Assembly: GCA_965243615.1 (NCBI GenBank) | Contig: CBDEVO010000003.1 | Coordinates: 3,906,001-3,970,000, forward strand | From: JAJEEA01 sp965243615 | GTDB lineage: Bacteria; Acidobacteriota; Vicinamibacteria; Vicinamibacterales; UBA8438 | Length of the DNA: 64,000 nt | Reading direction: 5' to 3' | Shown here: in pieces, positions 16,988-24,901 of the stretch | How the letters are laid out: each line of letters begins with the position of its first letter | How positions within the stretch are numbered: position 1 is the stretch's first letter | Notes under the pieces: generated by a model | What the model was told of the DNA's origin: nothing | The model's database searches: none | The model's input: only the letters and a program-made list of their open reading frames with translations | Made by a program: the position numbers and the translations under genes

Positions 16988-18373
16988 ATGAGCACGCCAG
17001 CCGTGAGACCGGTGCACACCGCGTTGGCGCGGGCCGCGGGCGCCGCCGTCCTGGCCGTCGTCGCGGCGACCGCGGCGCCGTCCGCCGACGACTGGCCGCA
17101 GTGGCGGGGCGCGGACCGGCTCGGGATCTGGCACGAGACGGGCATCGTCGAGGAGCTGCCGGACGAGCTGAGGGTCGTCTGGCGCACGCCGATACGCCCG
17201 GGGTATTCGGGCCCGGCGGTCGCCGACGGCCGGGTGTTCATCACGGATTGGCGGGAGGATCCGGAATCGCGCACGCTGGACGGCACGGAGCGGGTGCTCG
17301 CCCTCGACGAGGAGACCGGCGAGGTGCTGTGGACCCACGAATGGCCGACGTCCTACCGCATGCTGTCGGTGAGCTACGCGGTCGGCCCCCGCGCCACCCC
17401 CACCGTCGACGGCGACCGCGTCTACGTCGTCGGGGCTACCGGGCGAATGTTCTGCTTCGACGTCGAGACCGGCGCGGTGCGTTGGCAGAAGGACTATGTG
17501 GCCGAGTACGGCACGAGCGTCCCGGTGTGGGGCATCGTCAGCGCCCCCCTCGTCGACGGCGACCGGCTCCTGACCGTCGTCGGCGGCGAGCCCGACGCGC
17601 TGGTGGTGGCCTTCGACAAGCGGACCGGCGAGGAGCTGTGGCGCGCGATCGAGGTGGAAGCCGAGATGGGCTACGCGCAGCCGGTCATCTACGAGGCGGG
17701 CGGCGTCCGCCAGTTGATCGTCTGGCATCCGCAGGCCCTTGCGTCGCTCGACCCCGAGACCGGCGAGCTCTACTGGGAGCAGCCCTGGGACGTCTCGATG
17801 GGGGTCACGGTGGCGACCCCGGTGCGCAGCGGCAACTACCTGCTGGTGTCGCAGTTCTTCAACGGCTCGCTCATGATGCAGTTGAGCCAGGACCGGCCGC
17901 ACGCCACCGAGCTGTGGCGGGGCCGGAGCCGCAGCGAGCTGCCGGGGGAGACGGACACCATCCATGCGATGGTGACGACCCCGATCATCATCGGCGACCA
18001 CGTCTACGGCGTGGACAGCTACGGCGAGCTGCGTGCGCTCGACGCCGCCACCGGCGAACGGGTCTGGATGAGCCCCGACATGACGGCCCAGGCGCGCTGG
18101 AGCACCGCCTTCCTCGTCCGGCACCGGGACCGGTACTTCGTCAACAACGACGACGGGTTCCTGATTCTCGCCCGGTTCACGCCGGAGGGGTATGTCGAGC
18201 TCGACCGCACGCGGCTCATCGAGCCGACCGGTGGCTCCGGCACCCGCACGCCGCACGGCCGCATCGCCGAGCGCCTCGTCAACTGGTCGCACCCGGCCTA
18301 CGCGAACGGACACATCGTCCACCGCAACGACCGGGAGATCATCCGGGTATCTCTGCGCGCGGACGACTACTAG
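16988..18373 (+). CDS. Secreted PQQ-like beta-propeller repeat protein
   Basis: A 461-residue exported protein. A signal peptide is visible at the N-terminus (basic start, then AAGAAVLAVVAATAAPSA), after which DDWPQWRGADR is the usual opening of the PQQ-like propeller family. Repeated blades carry the tryptophan-docking pattern, for example LALDEETGEVLWTHEW, FDKRTGEELWR and LDAATGERVWMS. Related proteins serve as periplasmic scaffolds or as dehydrogenase-like domains. No dehydrogenase catalytic residues are obvious, so function is unknown. The ATG at 16988 has a G-rich ribosome site (AGGGGG) and follows tRNA-Pro. The stop abuts dispersed repeat copy B. Confidence 0.88.
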   Translation: MSTPAVRPVHTALARAAGAAVLAVVAATAAPSADDWPQWRGADRLGIWHETGIVEELPDELRVVWRTPIRPGYSGPAVADGRVFITDWREDPESRTLDGTERVLALDEETGEVLWTHEWPTSYRMLSVSYAVGPRATPTVDGDRVYVVGATGRMFCFDVETGAVRWQKDYVAEYGTSVPVWGIVSAPLVDGDRLLTVVGGEPDALVVAFDKRTGEELWRAIEVEAEMGYAQPVIYEAGGVRQLIVWHPQALASLDPETGELYWEQPWDVSMGVTVATPVRSGNYLLVSQFFNGSLMMQLSQDRPHATELWRGRSRSELPGETDTIHAMVTTPIIIGDHVYGVDSYGELRALDAATGERVWMSPDMTAQARWSTAFLVRHRDRYFVNNDDGFLILARFTPEGYVELDRTRLIEPTGGSGTRTPHGRIAERLVNWSHPAYANGHIVHRNDREIIRVSLRADDY

Positions 18374-18425
18374 CCCGCCAATCGCTCCTCCGGGAGTCCG
18401 CGCCGTTCCACGGCGCAGACTCCTG
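18374..18425 (-). repeat. Dispersed imperfect-palindrome repeat, copy B
   Basis: Directly after the propeller stop. Read on the minus strand it contains CAGGAGTCTGCGCCGT, loop GGA, ACGGCGCGGACTCC, almost identical to the hairpin of copy A. The stem is about 13 bp with one mismatch. It could end or stabilise the upstream mRNA. Confidence 0.75.
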
Positions 18426-18718
18426 CCCTGTCAATCGTCGCCCCCGGCTCCGCTTCGCGCCCGGCAACTCCCGGGCACGGTCGTCGTGCCAGGACGCGGG
18501 TCTCTCAGGCACGCTGGGTGGCGTTTCCGGCCCGCTCGTGGTACAACCCCGCGAACGTACCGGAGCCTGCCGCGTGGCACGGTCGGATCGGAATCGGTTC
18601 TCGCGTCCCCACGTCACGGAGAACGCCAGGAGTTCGTCAGTCTTATGGCCATGCGGCGCCGGTTCGGTTATCATGCGGGGCAGCGCGGGCGACCGGGTTC
18701 ACTCATCACCAGGAGGGG
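18426..18718. other. Non-coding stretch before the divergent HU-like gene
   Basis: About 290 nt with no convincing gene. An open frame in phase with the downstream HU-like gene covers part of it, but its composition does not resemble protein. The end carries a strong Shine-Dalgarno (AGGAGG, 18711-18716). Confidence 0.5.
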
Positions 18719-19051
18719 ATGTTGGCAAGAGTCAAGAAGCTCACCGAGGCGATGACGAAGACGCAGATGTTAGCGGACATCGCGGAGAAGACGACGCTGA
18801 CCAGGCGACAGGTCGGCGATGTCTTCGGGGCGCTGGAATCGGTCATCGAGCGCCACGTCCGGAAGGGGGCCGTCGGTGTCTGCACCATCCCCGGCCTGAT
18901 GAAGATCAAGATAGTCAAGAAGCCGGCGCGAAGGGCGAAGAAGGGCGTGCCGAATCCCTTCCGGCCCGGCGAGACGATGGACGTGAAGGCCCGCCCGGCG
19001 AGCACGACGGTGAAGATCCTTCCGCTCAAGAAGCTGAAGGACATGGCGTAG
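18719..19051 (+). CDS. Divergent HU-like DNA-binding protein with basic tail
   Basis: A 110-residue HU-fold protein. Residues 12-55 (MTKTQMLADIAEKTTLTRRQ, VGDVFGALESVIERHV) match the helical HU body. The usual GFG...RNPxTG arm is replaced by IPGLMKIKIVKKPARRAKKGVPNPFRPGE, which is strongly basic, and the C-terminus is VKILPLKKLKDMA. It is a distinct paralogue of the HU gene at 14566. The start is uncertain: ATG 18719 lies only 2 nt after AGGAGG, whereas TTG 18722 has a 5-nt spacer. It is presumably a nucleoid architectural protein. Confidence 0.85.
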   Translation: MLARVKKLTEAMTKTQMLADIAEKTTLTRRQVGDVFGALESVIERHVRKGAVGVCTIPGLMKIKIVKKPARRAKKGVPNPFRPGETMDVKARPASTTVKILPLKKLKDMA

Positions 19052-19144
19052 CGGATTTGCGGACGGGATTCCGGGGCACGTCGCCAGGCGGTCGCCGCGC
19101 CGGGCCCCGGAGCGCGTCGAGCCCCTGCTCGTCGGGGCCAGGCC

Positions 19145-19588
19145 TCAGGCTCTCTTCGCCCGGTGGCGGGCAAGCGCGACGGCCACGTCGGCCTTGCCGG
19201 GCTCGACGGGGCCGCAGAATCGAGCCCCCTCCTCGATAATCAGGCAGGGTGACGACAGCCGTCCGCTGACCACGCACGACGCTCGAAGCTCGATGAGCCT
19301 CGTCGCGGTGAGGTTCCCCTCGACGCGGCCGAGCACGGTCACGGTTCGGGCGAAGACATCGCCCTGGACCCGCGCGACGCCGGTGACCGCGACGCCGTGA
19401 TCCGGCACGACCACCTCGCCCTCGACCGTTCCTTCGATGATGACGTGGTTTGTGGCGCTGAGGCGGCCCTTGGCGGTGATCCTCGGGCCGAAGGTCGTCA
19501 TCCCGCCGGCGCGGGGCGCGTCTCGATGCGGGGAATCCTCGTCGGGCGGGGCCGGCGTGACGGTCGGGTAGCGGTCGATCGTCGCCAT
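19145..19588 (-). CDS. Bactofilin (polymer-forming cytoskeletal protein)
   Basis: A 147-residue protein with a disordered Pro/Asp-rich N-terminus of about 35 residues. The bactofilin beta-helix core follows, with short repeating turns such as ATNHVIIEGTVEGEV, VARVQGDVFARTVTVLGRVEGNL and ASCVVSGRLSSPCLIIEEGARFCG. Bactofilins self-assemble into filaments at the membrane and help position envelope enzymes. The start at 19588 is the methionine of MATIDRYP; six more codons are open upstream. It sits next to tRNA-Gly on the same strand and has no operon partner. Confidence 0.9.
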   Translation of the reverse strand: MATIDRYPTVTPAPPDEDSPHRDAPRAGGMTTFGPRITAKGRLSATNHVIIEGTVEGEVVVPDHGVAVTGVARVQGDVFARTVTVLGRVEGNLTATRLIELRASCVVSGRLSSPCLIIEEGARFCGPVEPGKADVAVALARHRAKRA

Positions 19589-19610
19589 GGGTCGAGCGCG
19601 TCGCAAGAGC

Positions 19611-19685
19611 TGGAGCGGGAGACGGGGATCGAACCCGCGACCAACGGCTTGGGAAGCCGTGACTCTACCACTGAGTTACTCCCGC
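19611..19685 (-). tRNA. tRNA-Gly (anticodon CCC)
   Basis: On the minus strand the acceptor arms GCGGGAG and CTCCCGC pair, followed by discriminator T and encoded CCA. The anticodon stem ACGGC / GCCGT holds the loop TTCCCAA, giving CCC (Gly, codon GGG). The T-arm reads GCGGGTTCGATCCCCGT. Confidence 0.96.
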
Positions 19686-19726
19686 TCGTCGACACGCGGA
19701 TCCATCTTATCAGAATCGGCCCGCTC

Positions 19727-21082
19727 TCAGCTTCGGATCAGGCGCAGCACCTCGTCCCGCCGCTCCTCCATCTCGTCCCGCGTGGCCGCCTCGAGATTCA
19801 GCCGCAGCAGGGGCTCGGTATTGGACGGCCGCACGTTGAAGTGCCAGGTCGGATACTCGACCGACACGCCGTCCATGTGATGGACGCGGCCGTCGGCGTA
19901 GCGTGAGGCGAGCAACTCCAGCTTGCCGGCGACGCGCTCCCGATCGTCGAGGGCGGTGTTGATCTCGCCGGAGATGAAGTAACGCTCGCGAAACGGGGCG
20001 AGCAGCTCCCGCAACGTCCGGCCCCGGGCGGACATCAGCTCGAGGATGAGCAGCGCGGGGATGAACCCGTTGTCGGCGTGGAAGTTCTCACGGAAGTAGT
20101 AGTGGCCGGTGACCTCGCCGCCGAAGACCGCGTTCTCCTCCCGCATTCGCTTCTTGAAGAACGCGTGCCCGACCCGGTTCATCAGCGCCCGCCCCCCGTG
20201 GGCGGCGACGGTGTCCCGGACGGCGTGGCTGGCCCGCACGTCGTAGACGACGGCGGCGGAGGGCGTCTTGCGGAGAAAGGCCTCCGACAGCAGGGCGGTG
20301 ACGAAGTCGCCGGGGACGAACTCGCCCTCGCCGTCCACGAAGAAGCACCGGTCGGCATCGCCGTCCCACGCGATTCCCGCGTCCGCGGACCCGGCCCGGA
20401 CCGCTTCGACGAGAGCGCGGCGGTTGGCCTCGATCAGCGGGTTCGCCTCGTGGTTAGGAAACGTTCCGTCGACGTCGAAGCAGAGTCGGGTCGTGCGGCA
20501 CGGCAAGCGGTCGAAGAGGGCCGGCGCGACGACGCCCGCCATGCCGTTGCCGGCGTCGAGCACCAGCGAGAACGGCCGGATGACAGCCGGGTCGATGAAC
20601 CCCAGCACGTGGTCGAGATAGTCGTCCAGGACCCGTTCCTCGCGGCGTCCGCCTTCGCGGGCGGCCGGCGCCGGCACCGCGTCGGCGGCGAGCATGTCGC
20701 GAATCTCGGCGATTCCCGAGTCGCCGCTGAGCGGGAGCGCCTGCCTCCCGACGAGCTTGATGCCGTTGTAGGCTCCGGGGTTGTGCGACGCGGTGATCTG
20801 GGCGCCGCCGTCGAGGTCGTCGCGAGCCACCGCGAAGTAGAGCTGGTCGGTCCCCATCAGGCCGATGTCCACGACGTCGGCGCCCTGGGCCCTGGCTCCG
20901 GCCACGAACGCCGTCGCGAGGGCGGGCGACGACACGCGCATGTCGCGGCTGACGGCGATGCGCCGCGCCCCGAGATGGGCCACGAATGCGCGGCCGATCA
21001 GCTCCGACAATCCCTCGTCGATCTGATCGGGATAGAGTCCGCGAACGTCGTAGGCCTTGAACACGTGGGGGTCGAAGGTCAT
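19727..21082 (-). CDS. Phosphomannomutase / phosphoglucomutase
   Basis: A 451-residue alpha-D-phosphohexomutase interconverting hexose 1- and 6-phosphates. It opens MTFDPHVFKAYDVRG. The phosphoserine active-site loop is ITASHNPGAYNG near residues 95-105. The metal-binding loop is WDGDADRCFFVD near residue 240. The sugar-binding loop (GGEVTGHYYF) and the C-terminal phosphate loop (RPSNTEPLLR) are both present. I chose the ATG at 21082 because it matches family starts and lies 4 nt after the stop of the pyrophosphorylase gene. Together the two would make a nucleotide sugar, probably GDP-mannose, for the surface glycan. Confidence 0.94.
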   Translation of the reverse strand: MTFDPHVFKAYDVRGLYPDQIDEGLSELIGRAFVAHLGARRIAVSRDMRVSSPALATAFVAGARAQGADVVDIGLMGTDQLYFAVARDDLDGGAQITASHNPGAYNGIKLVGRQALPLSGDSGIAEIRDMLAADAVPAPAAREGGRREERVLDDYLDHVLGFIDPAVIRPFSLVLDAGNGMAGVVAPALFDRLPCRTTRLCFDVDGTFPNHEANPLIEANRRALVEAVRAGSADAGIAWDGDADRCFFVDGEGEFVPGDFVTALLSEAFLRKTPSAAVVYDVRASHAVRDTVAAHGGRALMNRVGHAFFKKRMREENAVFGGEVTGHYYFRENFHADNGFIPALLILELMSARGRTLRELLAPFRERYFISGEINTALDDRERVAGKLELLASRYADGRVHHMDGVSVEYPTWHFNVRPSNTEPLLRLNLEAATRDEMEERRDEVLRLIRS

Positions 21083-21086
21083 CTCT

Positions 21087-22145
21087 TCATGCCCGGCTGT
21101 GGGCCGACAGCGTGGATCGGCTTCCCAGCACGCATCCGGCGCCGACCTCGGCGCCTTCGCCGACCCGGCACGCCTCGCCCAGAATCGCTTCCCGCACGGC
21201 CGCGTCGGCGCCCACGACGCTGTGTCCCCATACGATCGACCGCTCGATGACGGCGCCGGGGCCGACGGTGCATCCGGGACCGATGACCGACTCGCCGCCG
21301 ATGCGGGCGCCCGCCTCCACCACGCAGCCGTCGCCCACGAAGCAGGGGCCGGAGAGGTCGGCCCCCGGCGCAATGCGGCATCCCGCCCCCCGCTGCACCG
21401 ACCCGGGCGGCTTCCCCCGGAAGGGTCCGGCGGCGCAGCGCCCCGCCATCAGGTCGCGGTGCGCCCGCATGTAGCTGGCCGGGGTGCCGATGTCGATCCA
21501 GTAGCCGCCGTCGACGTGGGCGACGAAGGTCTCGCCCCGCGCGACGAGCGAGGGGAAGTACTGGCGCTCTATCGACCACGCGGTGTCGTCGGGAATGCGG
21601 CCGAAAGTCGCCGGCTCCAGCAGGTAGATGCCGGCGTTGATGGTGTCGCAGGTGATCTCGTTCGGGCCCGGTTTCTCGAGGAAGCGCCGCACGTTTCCGT
21701 CGGCGTCGGTCTCGACGAGGCCGTACGCCGACGGGTTGTCGACCGGCGTGAGGACCACCGTCGCCAGGGCGCGGCGCTCGCGGTGCCGCTCGACCACCGC
21801 GTTGAGGTCGATGTCGGTCAGCACGTCGCCGTTGACGACCAGCAGCGTGTCCCGGATTCCCCGCGAGGCGAACTTGATCGCGCCGCCGGTCCCGAGGGGA
21901 TTAGGCTCGACCCGGTAGCGTACCGGCAGCCCGGCCTCGGCGCCGTCGCCGACGCGGGCCTCGATGCGTTCGGGCTGGAAGTTGAGGCTCAGGATCACCT
22001 CGTCGATGTCCGGTACCTGCCGCAGCAGATCGATCTGGTAGTAGAGGAACGGGCGGTCGAAGACGGGCACTATCGGCTTCGGGATCTCGAGGGTGAGGGG
22101 GCGGAGCCTCGTGCCGAAGCCGCCCGCGAGTATGACCGCCTTCAT
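21087..22145 (-). CDS. NDP-sugar pyrophosphorylase (mannose-1-phosphate guanylyltransferase-like)
   Basis: A 352-residue nucleotidyltransferase joining a sugar 1-phosphate to a nucleotide. The N-terminal domain has LAGGFGTRLRPLTLEIPKP, the signature loop, and later NPLGTGGAI and VVNGDVLTDID. The last 100 residues form a left-handed beta-helix with hexapeptide-like turns (GAGCRIAPGADLSGPCFVGDG and similar). Pairing with a phosphomannomutase in a two-gene operon favours GDP-mannose, but UDP- or dTDP-sugars cannot be excluded from sequence alone. Confidence 0.9.
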   Translation of the reverse strand: MKAVILAGGFGTRLRPLTLEIPKPIVPVFDRPFLYYQIDLLRQVPDIDEVILSLNFQPERIEARVGDGAEAGLPVRYRVEPNPLGTGGAIKFASRGIRDTLLVVNGDVLTDIDLNAVVERHRERRALATVVLTPVDNPSAYGLVETDADGNVRRFLEKPGPNEITCDTINAGIYLLEPATFGRIPDDTAWSIERQYFPSLVARGETFVAHVDGGYWIDIGTPASYMRAHRDLMAGRCAAGPFRGKPPGSVQRGAGCRIAPGADLSGPCFVGDGCVVEAGARIGGESVIGPGCTVGPGAVIERSIVWGHSVVGADAAVREAILGEACRVGEGAEVGAGCVLGSRSTLSAHSRA

Positions 22146-22216
22146 GCGGCGGGGATCTTAGCACCGGTTCGGGAAGGCCCCGCGGCGCGGGCACCCCCGT
22201 GGGGCCGGTCGACGTG

Positions 22217-22245
22217 TTGCGACCGGTCCGTCCGGACACTACAAT
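22217..22245 (+). promoter_or_regulatory. Sigma-70-type promoter for pgsA
   Basis: TTGCGA (22217-22222), a 17-nt spacer and TACAAT (22240-22245) lie 20 nt before the pgsA ATG, in the gap between divergent genes. Confidence 0.65.
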
Positions 22246-22265
22246 GGGGCCCTCCTGCTTCCCCC

Positions 22266-22895
22266 ATGAATCTGCCGAACAGCTTGACTCTGGCCCGCAT
22301 CTTCCTGGTTCCGCTGCTCGTGGTGGTGCTGTGGACGGAGTTCGAAGGGAAGGAGCTGGTCGGCGCGGCAATCTTCAGCGTGGCCGCCCTCACCGACTGG
22401 CTCGACGGGTTTCTCGCCCGGCGGCAGAAGCAGGTCACCACGTTCGGCCAGTTGATGGATCCGCTGGCCGACAAGCTCCTGGTCACCGCCGCCCTGATCT
22501 CGCTCGTGCAGATGGAGCTGGCCCCCGCGTGGATGGTCGCCATCATCCTGGGGCGCGAGCTGGGGGTCACGGTGTTGCGCAGCCTCGCCTGGTCGCGCGG
22601 CGTGACGATTCCGGCGTCGCCGCTCGGCAAGGTGAAGATGATGTCGCAGGTCATCGCGATCCTGCTGCTCATCCTGGGCCGGGAGCACCTGCGGCAGTTC
22701 TTCGTGCTGGGGCAGATTGCGCTCTGGGTCGTCGTGGTGACGGCCCTGGCTTCGGCGCTGGAGTACTACCGGCGGTTCACCCTGGCCGGGATGCACCCGA
22801 AGGGCCCCGCGTTCGAAACCCCGCCCGCACCGGTCGCCCCCGAGCCGGAAGCCGTCACCGACCGGAAGGGCCAGCGTCTCGCCTCTCCGTCCTGA
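22266..22895 (+). CDS. pgsA: CDP-diacylglycerol-glycerol-3-phosphate 3-phosphatidyltransferase
   Basis: A 209-residue inner-membrane enzyme for the committed step of phosphatidylglycerol synthesis. The CDP-alcohol phosphotransferase signature D-x2-D-G-x2-A-R-x8-G-x3-D-x3-D is complete (DWLDGFLARR then FGQLMDPLADK, residues about 44-71). It opens MNLPNSLTLARIFLVP, as is common in PgsA, and has several membrane helices. The last 35 residues are a Pro/Ala-rich cytoplasmic tail not needed for the fold. It is transcribed divergently from the pyrophosphorylase and converges on bamD. Confidence 0.95.
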   Translation: MNLPNSLTLARIFLVPLLVVVLWTEFEGKELVGAAIFSVAALTDWLDGFLARRQKQVTTFGQLMDPLADKLLVTAALISLVQMELAPAWMVAIILGRELGVTVLRSLAWSRGVTIPASPLGKVKMMSQVIAILLLILGREHLRQFFVLGQIALWVVVVTALASALEYYRRFTLAGMHPKGPAFETPPAPVAPEPEAVTDRKGQRLASPS

Positions 22896-22958
22896 GGGCC
22901 GGCGCGGTCGAACGCCGATGGGGCTCCGGGTCCGGCCGGCGCGCGAGTCGGAGCGCCG

Positions 22959-23756
22959 TCATCGATCGAGCCGCGCTTCGAGCTCGGATATCCGCACGCG
23001 GGCCTCGTCCGCGTACTCGCTGGCCTCGAACTCCTCCAGGATGCGCGCGAAGTAGGGAATGGCCTCGGCGATCGCCTGGCCCACGGCGTACGACTCGCCG
23101 AGGTAGAAGTAGACCTCGTCGCGCTTCGAGTACTCCGGATCGTTGTCCAGAATCTGGCGGAACCGGTTCACGGCGCCGGGGTAGAACTTGGCGCGGTAGT
23201 AGAACTGGCCGACGGTGAAGTCGTGCTCGCTGAGCCGGTCGCGGGCCTCGCGCAGCCGCTCCCGGACCGTGGATGTCCACTCCGGGTCCGTCGGGTACCG
23301 GTCGAGGAAGTTCTCGAACTCCCGTATCGCGTTCCGCGTCTCGGTCTGGTCCCGTTCGGCCCGCCGCATCTGGTGGAAGTGCACCATCCCCAGCTTGTAC
23401 TGGGCGAAGGGTGCGCGGGGATGGGTCGGGTAGAGGCTGAGGAAGTCCTGGAACTCGGCGAGGGCCCGCACGTACGCTTCCGTCGAGCCTTCCTGCTCGT
23501 AGCTCTCCCCGATGCCCAGCCGCGCCGGCGCCCGGTACTGGCTCTGGGGGTAGTTGTCGCGGATCTCCACGAAGTACTGGCGCGCGCGGCGCCAGTCGCC
23601 TTCGTCGAGGGCCGCCGCTCCCCGTTCGAAGAGCAGGCGGTCCGCCTCGACCTCGCCGATCGCGGGAATGTCCGCCCGGGGCGAGGTGCAGCCGGCGGCG
23701 GTGATGGCGAGCAGCACCGCGAGCCCGGCGCTCGACCACGGGCGCCCGGCGGACAT
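22959..23756 (-). CDS. bamD: Outer membrane assembly lipoprotein BamD-like
   Basis: A 265-residue lipoprotein. The signal peptide ends in a lipobox (AITAAGC, lipidated C23). Tandem tetratricopeptide-like repeats follow: LFERGAAALDEGDWRRARQYF, YPQSQYRAPARLGIG, FLSLYPTHPRAPFAQYKLG and FLDRYPTDPEW. Spacing and sequence match BamD/YfiO, which docks BamA in the outer membrane. Its presence supports a diderm cell. I chose the ATG at 23756 because it puts a normal-length signal before the lipobox; an upstream start at 23804 would add 16 residues with no signal character. Confidence 0.92.
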   Translation of the reverse strand: MSAGRPWSSAGLAVLLAITAAGCTSPRADIPAIGEVEADRLLFERGAAALDEGDWRRARQYFVEIRDNYPQSQYRAPARLGIGESYEQEGSTEAYVRALAEFQDFLSLYPTHPRAPFAQYKLGMVHFHQMRRAERDQTETRNAIREFENFLDRYPTDPEWTSTVRERLREARDRLSEHDFTVGQFYYRAKFYPGAVNRFRQILDNDPEYSKRDEVYFYLGESYAVGQAIAEAIPYFARILEEFEASEYADEARVRISELEARLDR

Positions 23757-23811
23757 CGCCGGGCGGTGGCAGGTACGGAACGGAGCACGATGATGGTAGC
23801 TCATGGATGTC

Positions 23812-24207
23812 CTACGCCAACAGCCTTCGGATGTCGGCGGGGAGCCGGGCCGGCCGGCCCTCGCCGTCGACCGACGCGTGCACCGTATGGCCCAGGGCCG
23901 TCGCGGCGCCGTCGTCGGTCCGCCGGACCTCGTACGCGAACCGCACGCGAACCGGCGACAACAGATCGCCCCGCGTGAGAATGGTCAGCTCGTCGTCATA
24001 GCGGGCGGGCTGACGGTACTCGCAGTGCGCCTCGATGACCGGCAGCATGAACCCGGCCGCCTCGAGGTCCCGGTAGGTGCAACCCGCGGACCGCAGCAAC
24101 TCGCAACGCGCCACCTCGAACCACACGAAGTAGTTCGAATAGTAGGCCACCTGCATCCGATCCGTCTCCGCGTACCGGACCCGAACCGTGGCGCTCCCGC
24201 GGGCCAC
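23812..24207 (-). CDS. YbgC/4-hydroxybenzoyl-CoA thioesterase family acyl-CoA thioesterase
   Basis: A 131-residue hotdog-fold thioesterase. It shows VRYAETDRMQVAYYSNYFVWFEVAR, the active-site segment with the catalytic Asp of the YbgC family, followed by YRQPARYDDELTI. The likely reaction is hydrolysis of short acyl-CoA or acyl-ACP. In Proteobacteria a YbgC protein accompanies tol-pal; here it lies between bamD and rpe on the same strand with 4 nt to rpe. The substrate is unknown. Confidence 0.9.
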   Translation of the reverse strand: MARGSATVRVRYAETDRMQVAYYSNYFVWFEVARCELLRSAGCTYRDLEAAGFMLPVIEAHCEYRQPARYDDELTILTRGDLLSPVRVRFAYEVRRTDDGAATALGHTVHASVDGEGRPARLPADIRRLLA

Positions 24208-24211
24208 CCGG

Positions 24212-24901
24212 TCAGCCTTCCCCGACCGTGGCGGCGGCGAGCGGGGCGCAGGCGGCCGCGCGCAGCGCCCGGACCGCCGCCGGCACGTCGGGCGTGCCGA
24301 AGATGGCGGCTCCGGCCACCAGGATCTCCGCTCCCGCCTCCACGACTCGCGCGGCGTTGCCGCGGTCCACGCCGCCGTCGACCTCGACGGGCGCGCGGTT
24401 GCCCGCCTCGTCGAGGAGCCGCCGCACCCGGGCGATCTTCGCGTCGCTGCCGGGAATGAACGCCTGGCCGCCGAATCCGGGGTTGACGCTCATGACGAGC
24501 ACGAAGTCGACCTCGCCCGCCACCTCGCTCAGCGTCGACACCGCGGTGGCGGGGTTCAGCACGACGCCGGCCCGCACCCCGTGGCTCCGGATGTGCCCGA
24601 GAGTGCGGTGCAGGTGCGGCGCGCTCTCGACGTGGACCGAGATCGCCGCCGCGCCGGCCTCCGCGAACCGGTCGACGTAACGGTCGGCGTCCGTGATCAT
24701 CAGGTGCACGTCCAGCGGGAGGCTGGTCACCCGGTGCAGGGCCGCGACCACCGGCGGACCGATGGTGAGGTTGGGCACGAAGTGCCCGTCCATGACGTCG
24801 ACGTGGATCAGATCGGCCCCTCCCGCCTCCGCCGCCGCCACCGCCGCCCCGAGGGCCGCGAAGTCGGCCGAGAGAATCGAGGGGGCGATGCGCACGCTCA
24901 T
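24212..24901 (-). CDS. rpe: Ribulose-phosphate 3-epimerase
   Basis: A 229-residue TIM-barrel enzyme of the pentose phosphate pathway interconverting ribulose 5-phosphate and xylulose 5-phosphate. It has SILSADFAALG, the metal-ligand strands DLIHVDVMDGHFVPNLT and DVHLMI, VMSVNPGFGGQAF, and the second metal Asp in VEVDGGV. Length and motif order are standard. The ATG overlaps the stop of the PASTA protein by 4 nt. Confidence 0.96.
   Translation of the reverse strand: MSVRIAPSILSADFAALGAAVAAAEAGGADLIHVDVMDGHFVPNLTIGPPVVAALHRVTSLPLDVHLMITDADRYVDRFAEAGAAAISVHVESAPHLHRTLGHIRSHGVRAGVVLNPATAVSTLSEVAGEVDFVLVMSVNPGFGGQAFIPGSDAKIARVRRLLDEAGNRAPVEVDGGVDRGNAARVVEAGAEILVAGAAIFGTPDVPAAVRALRAAACAPLAAATVGEG

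Noticed and set aside
18518..18718. N-terminal extension of about 67 residues for the divergent HU-like protein
   Set aside because: It lacks family similarity, and the strong AGGAGG just before 18719 argues for the short form.
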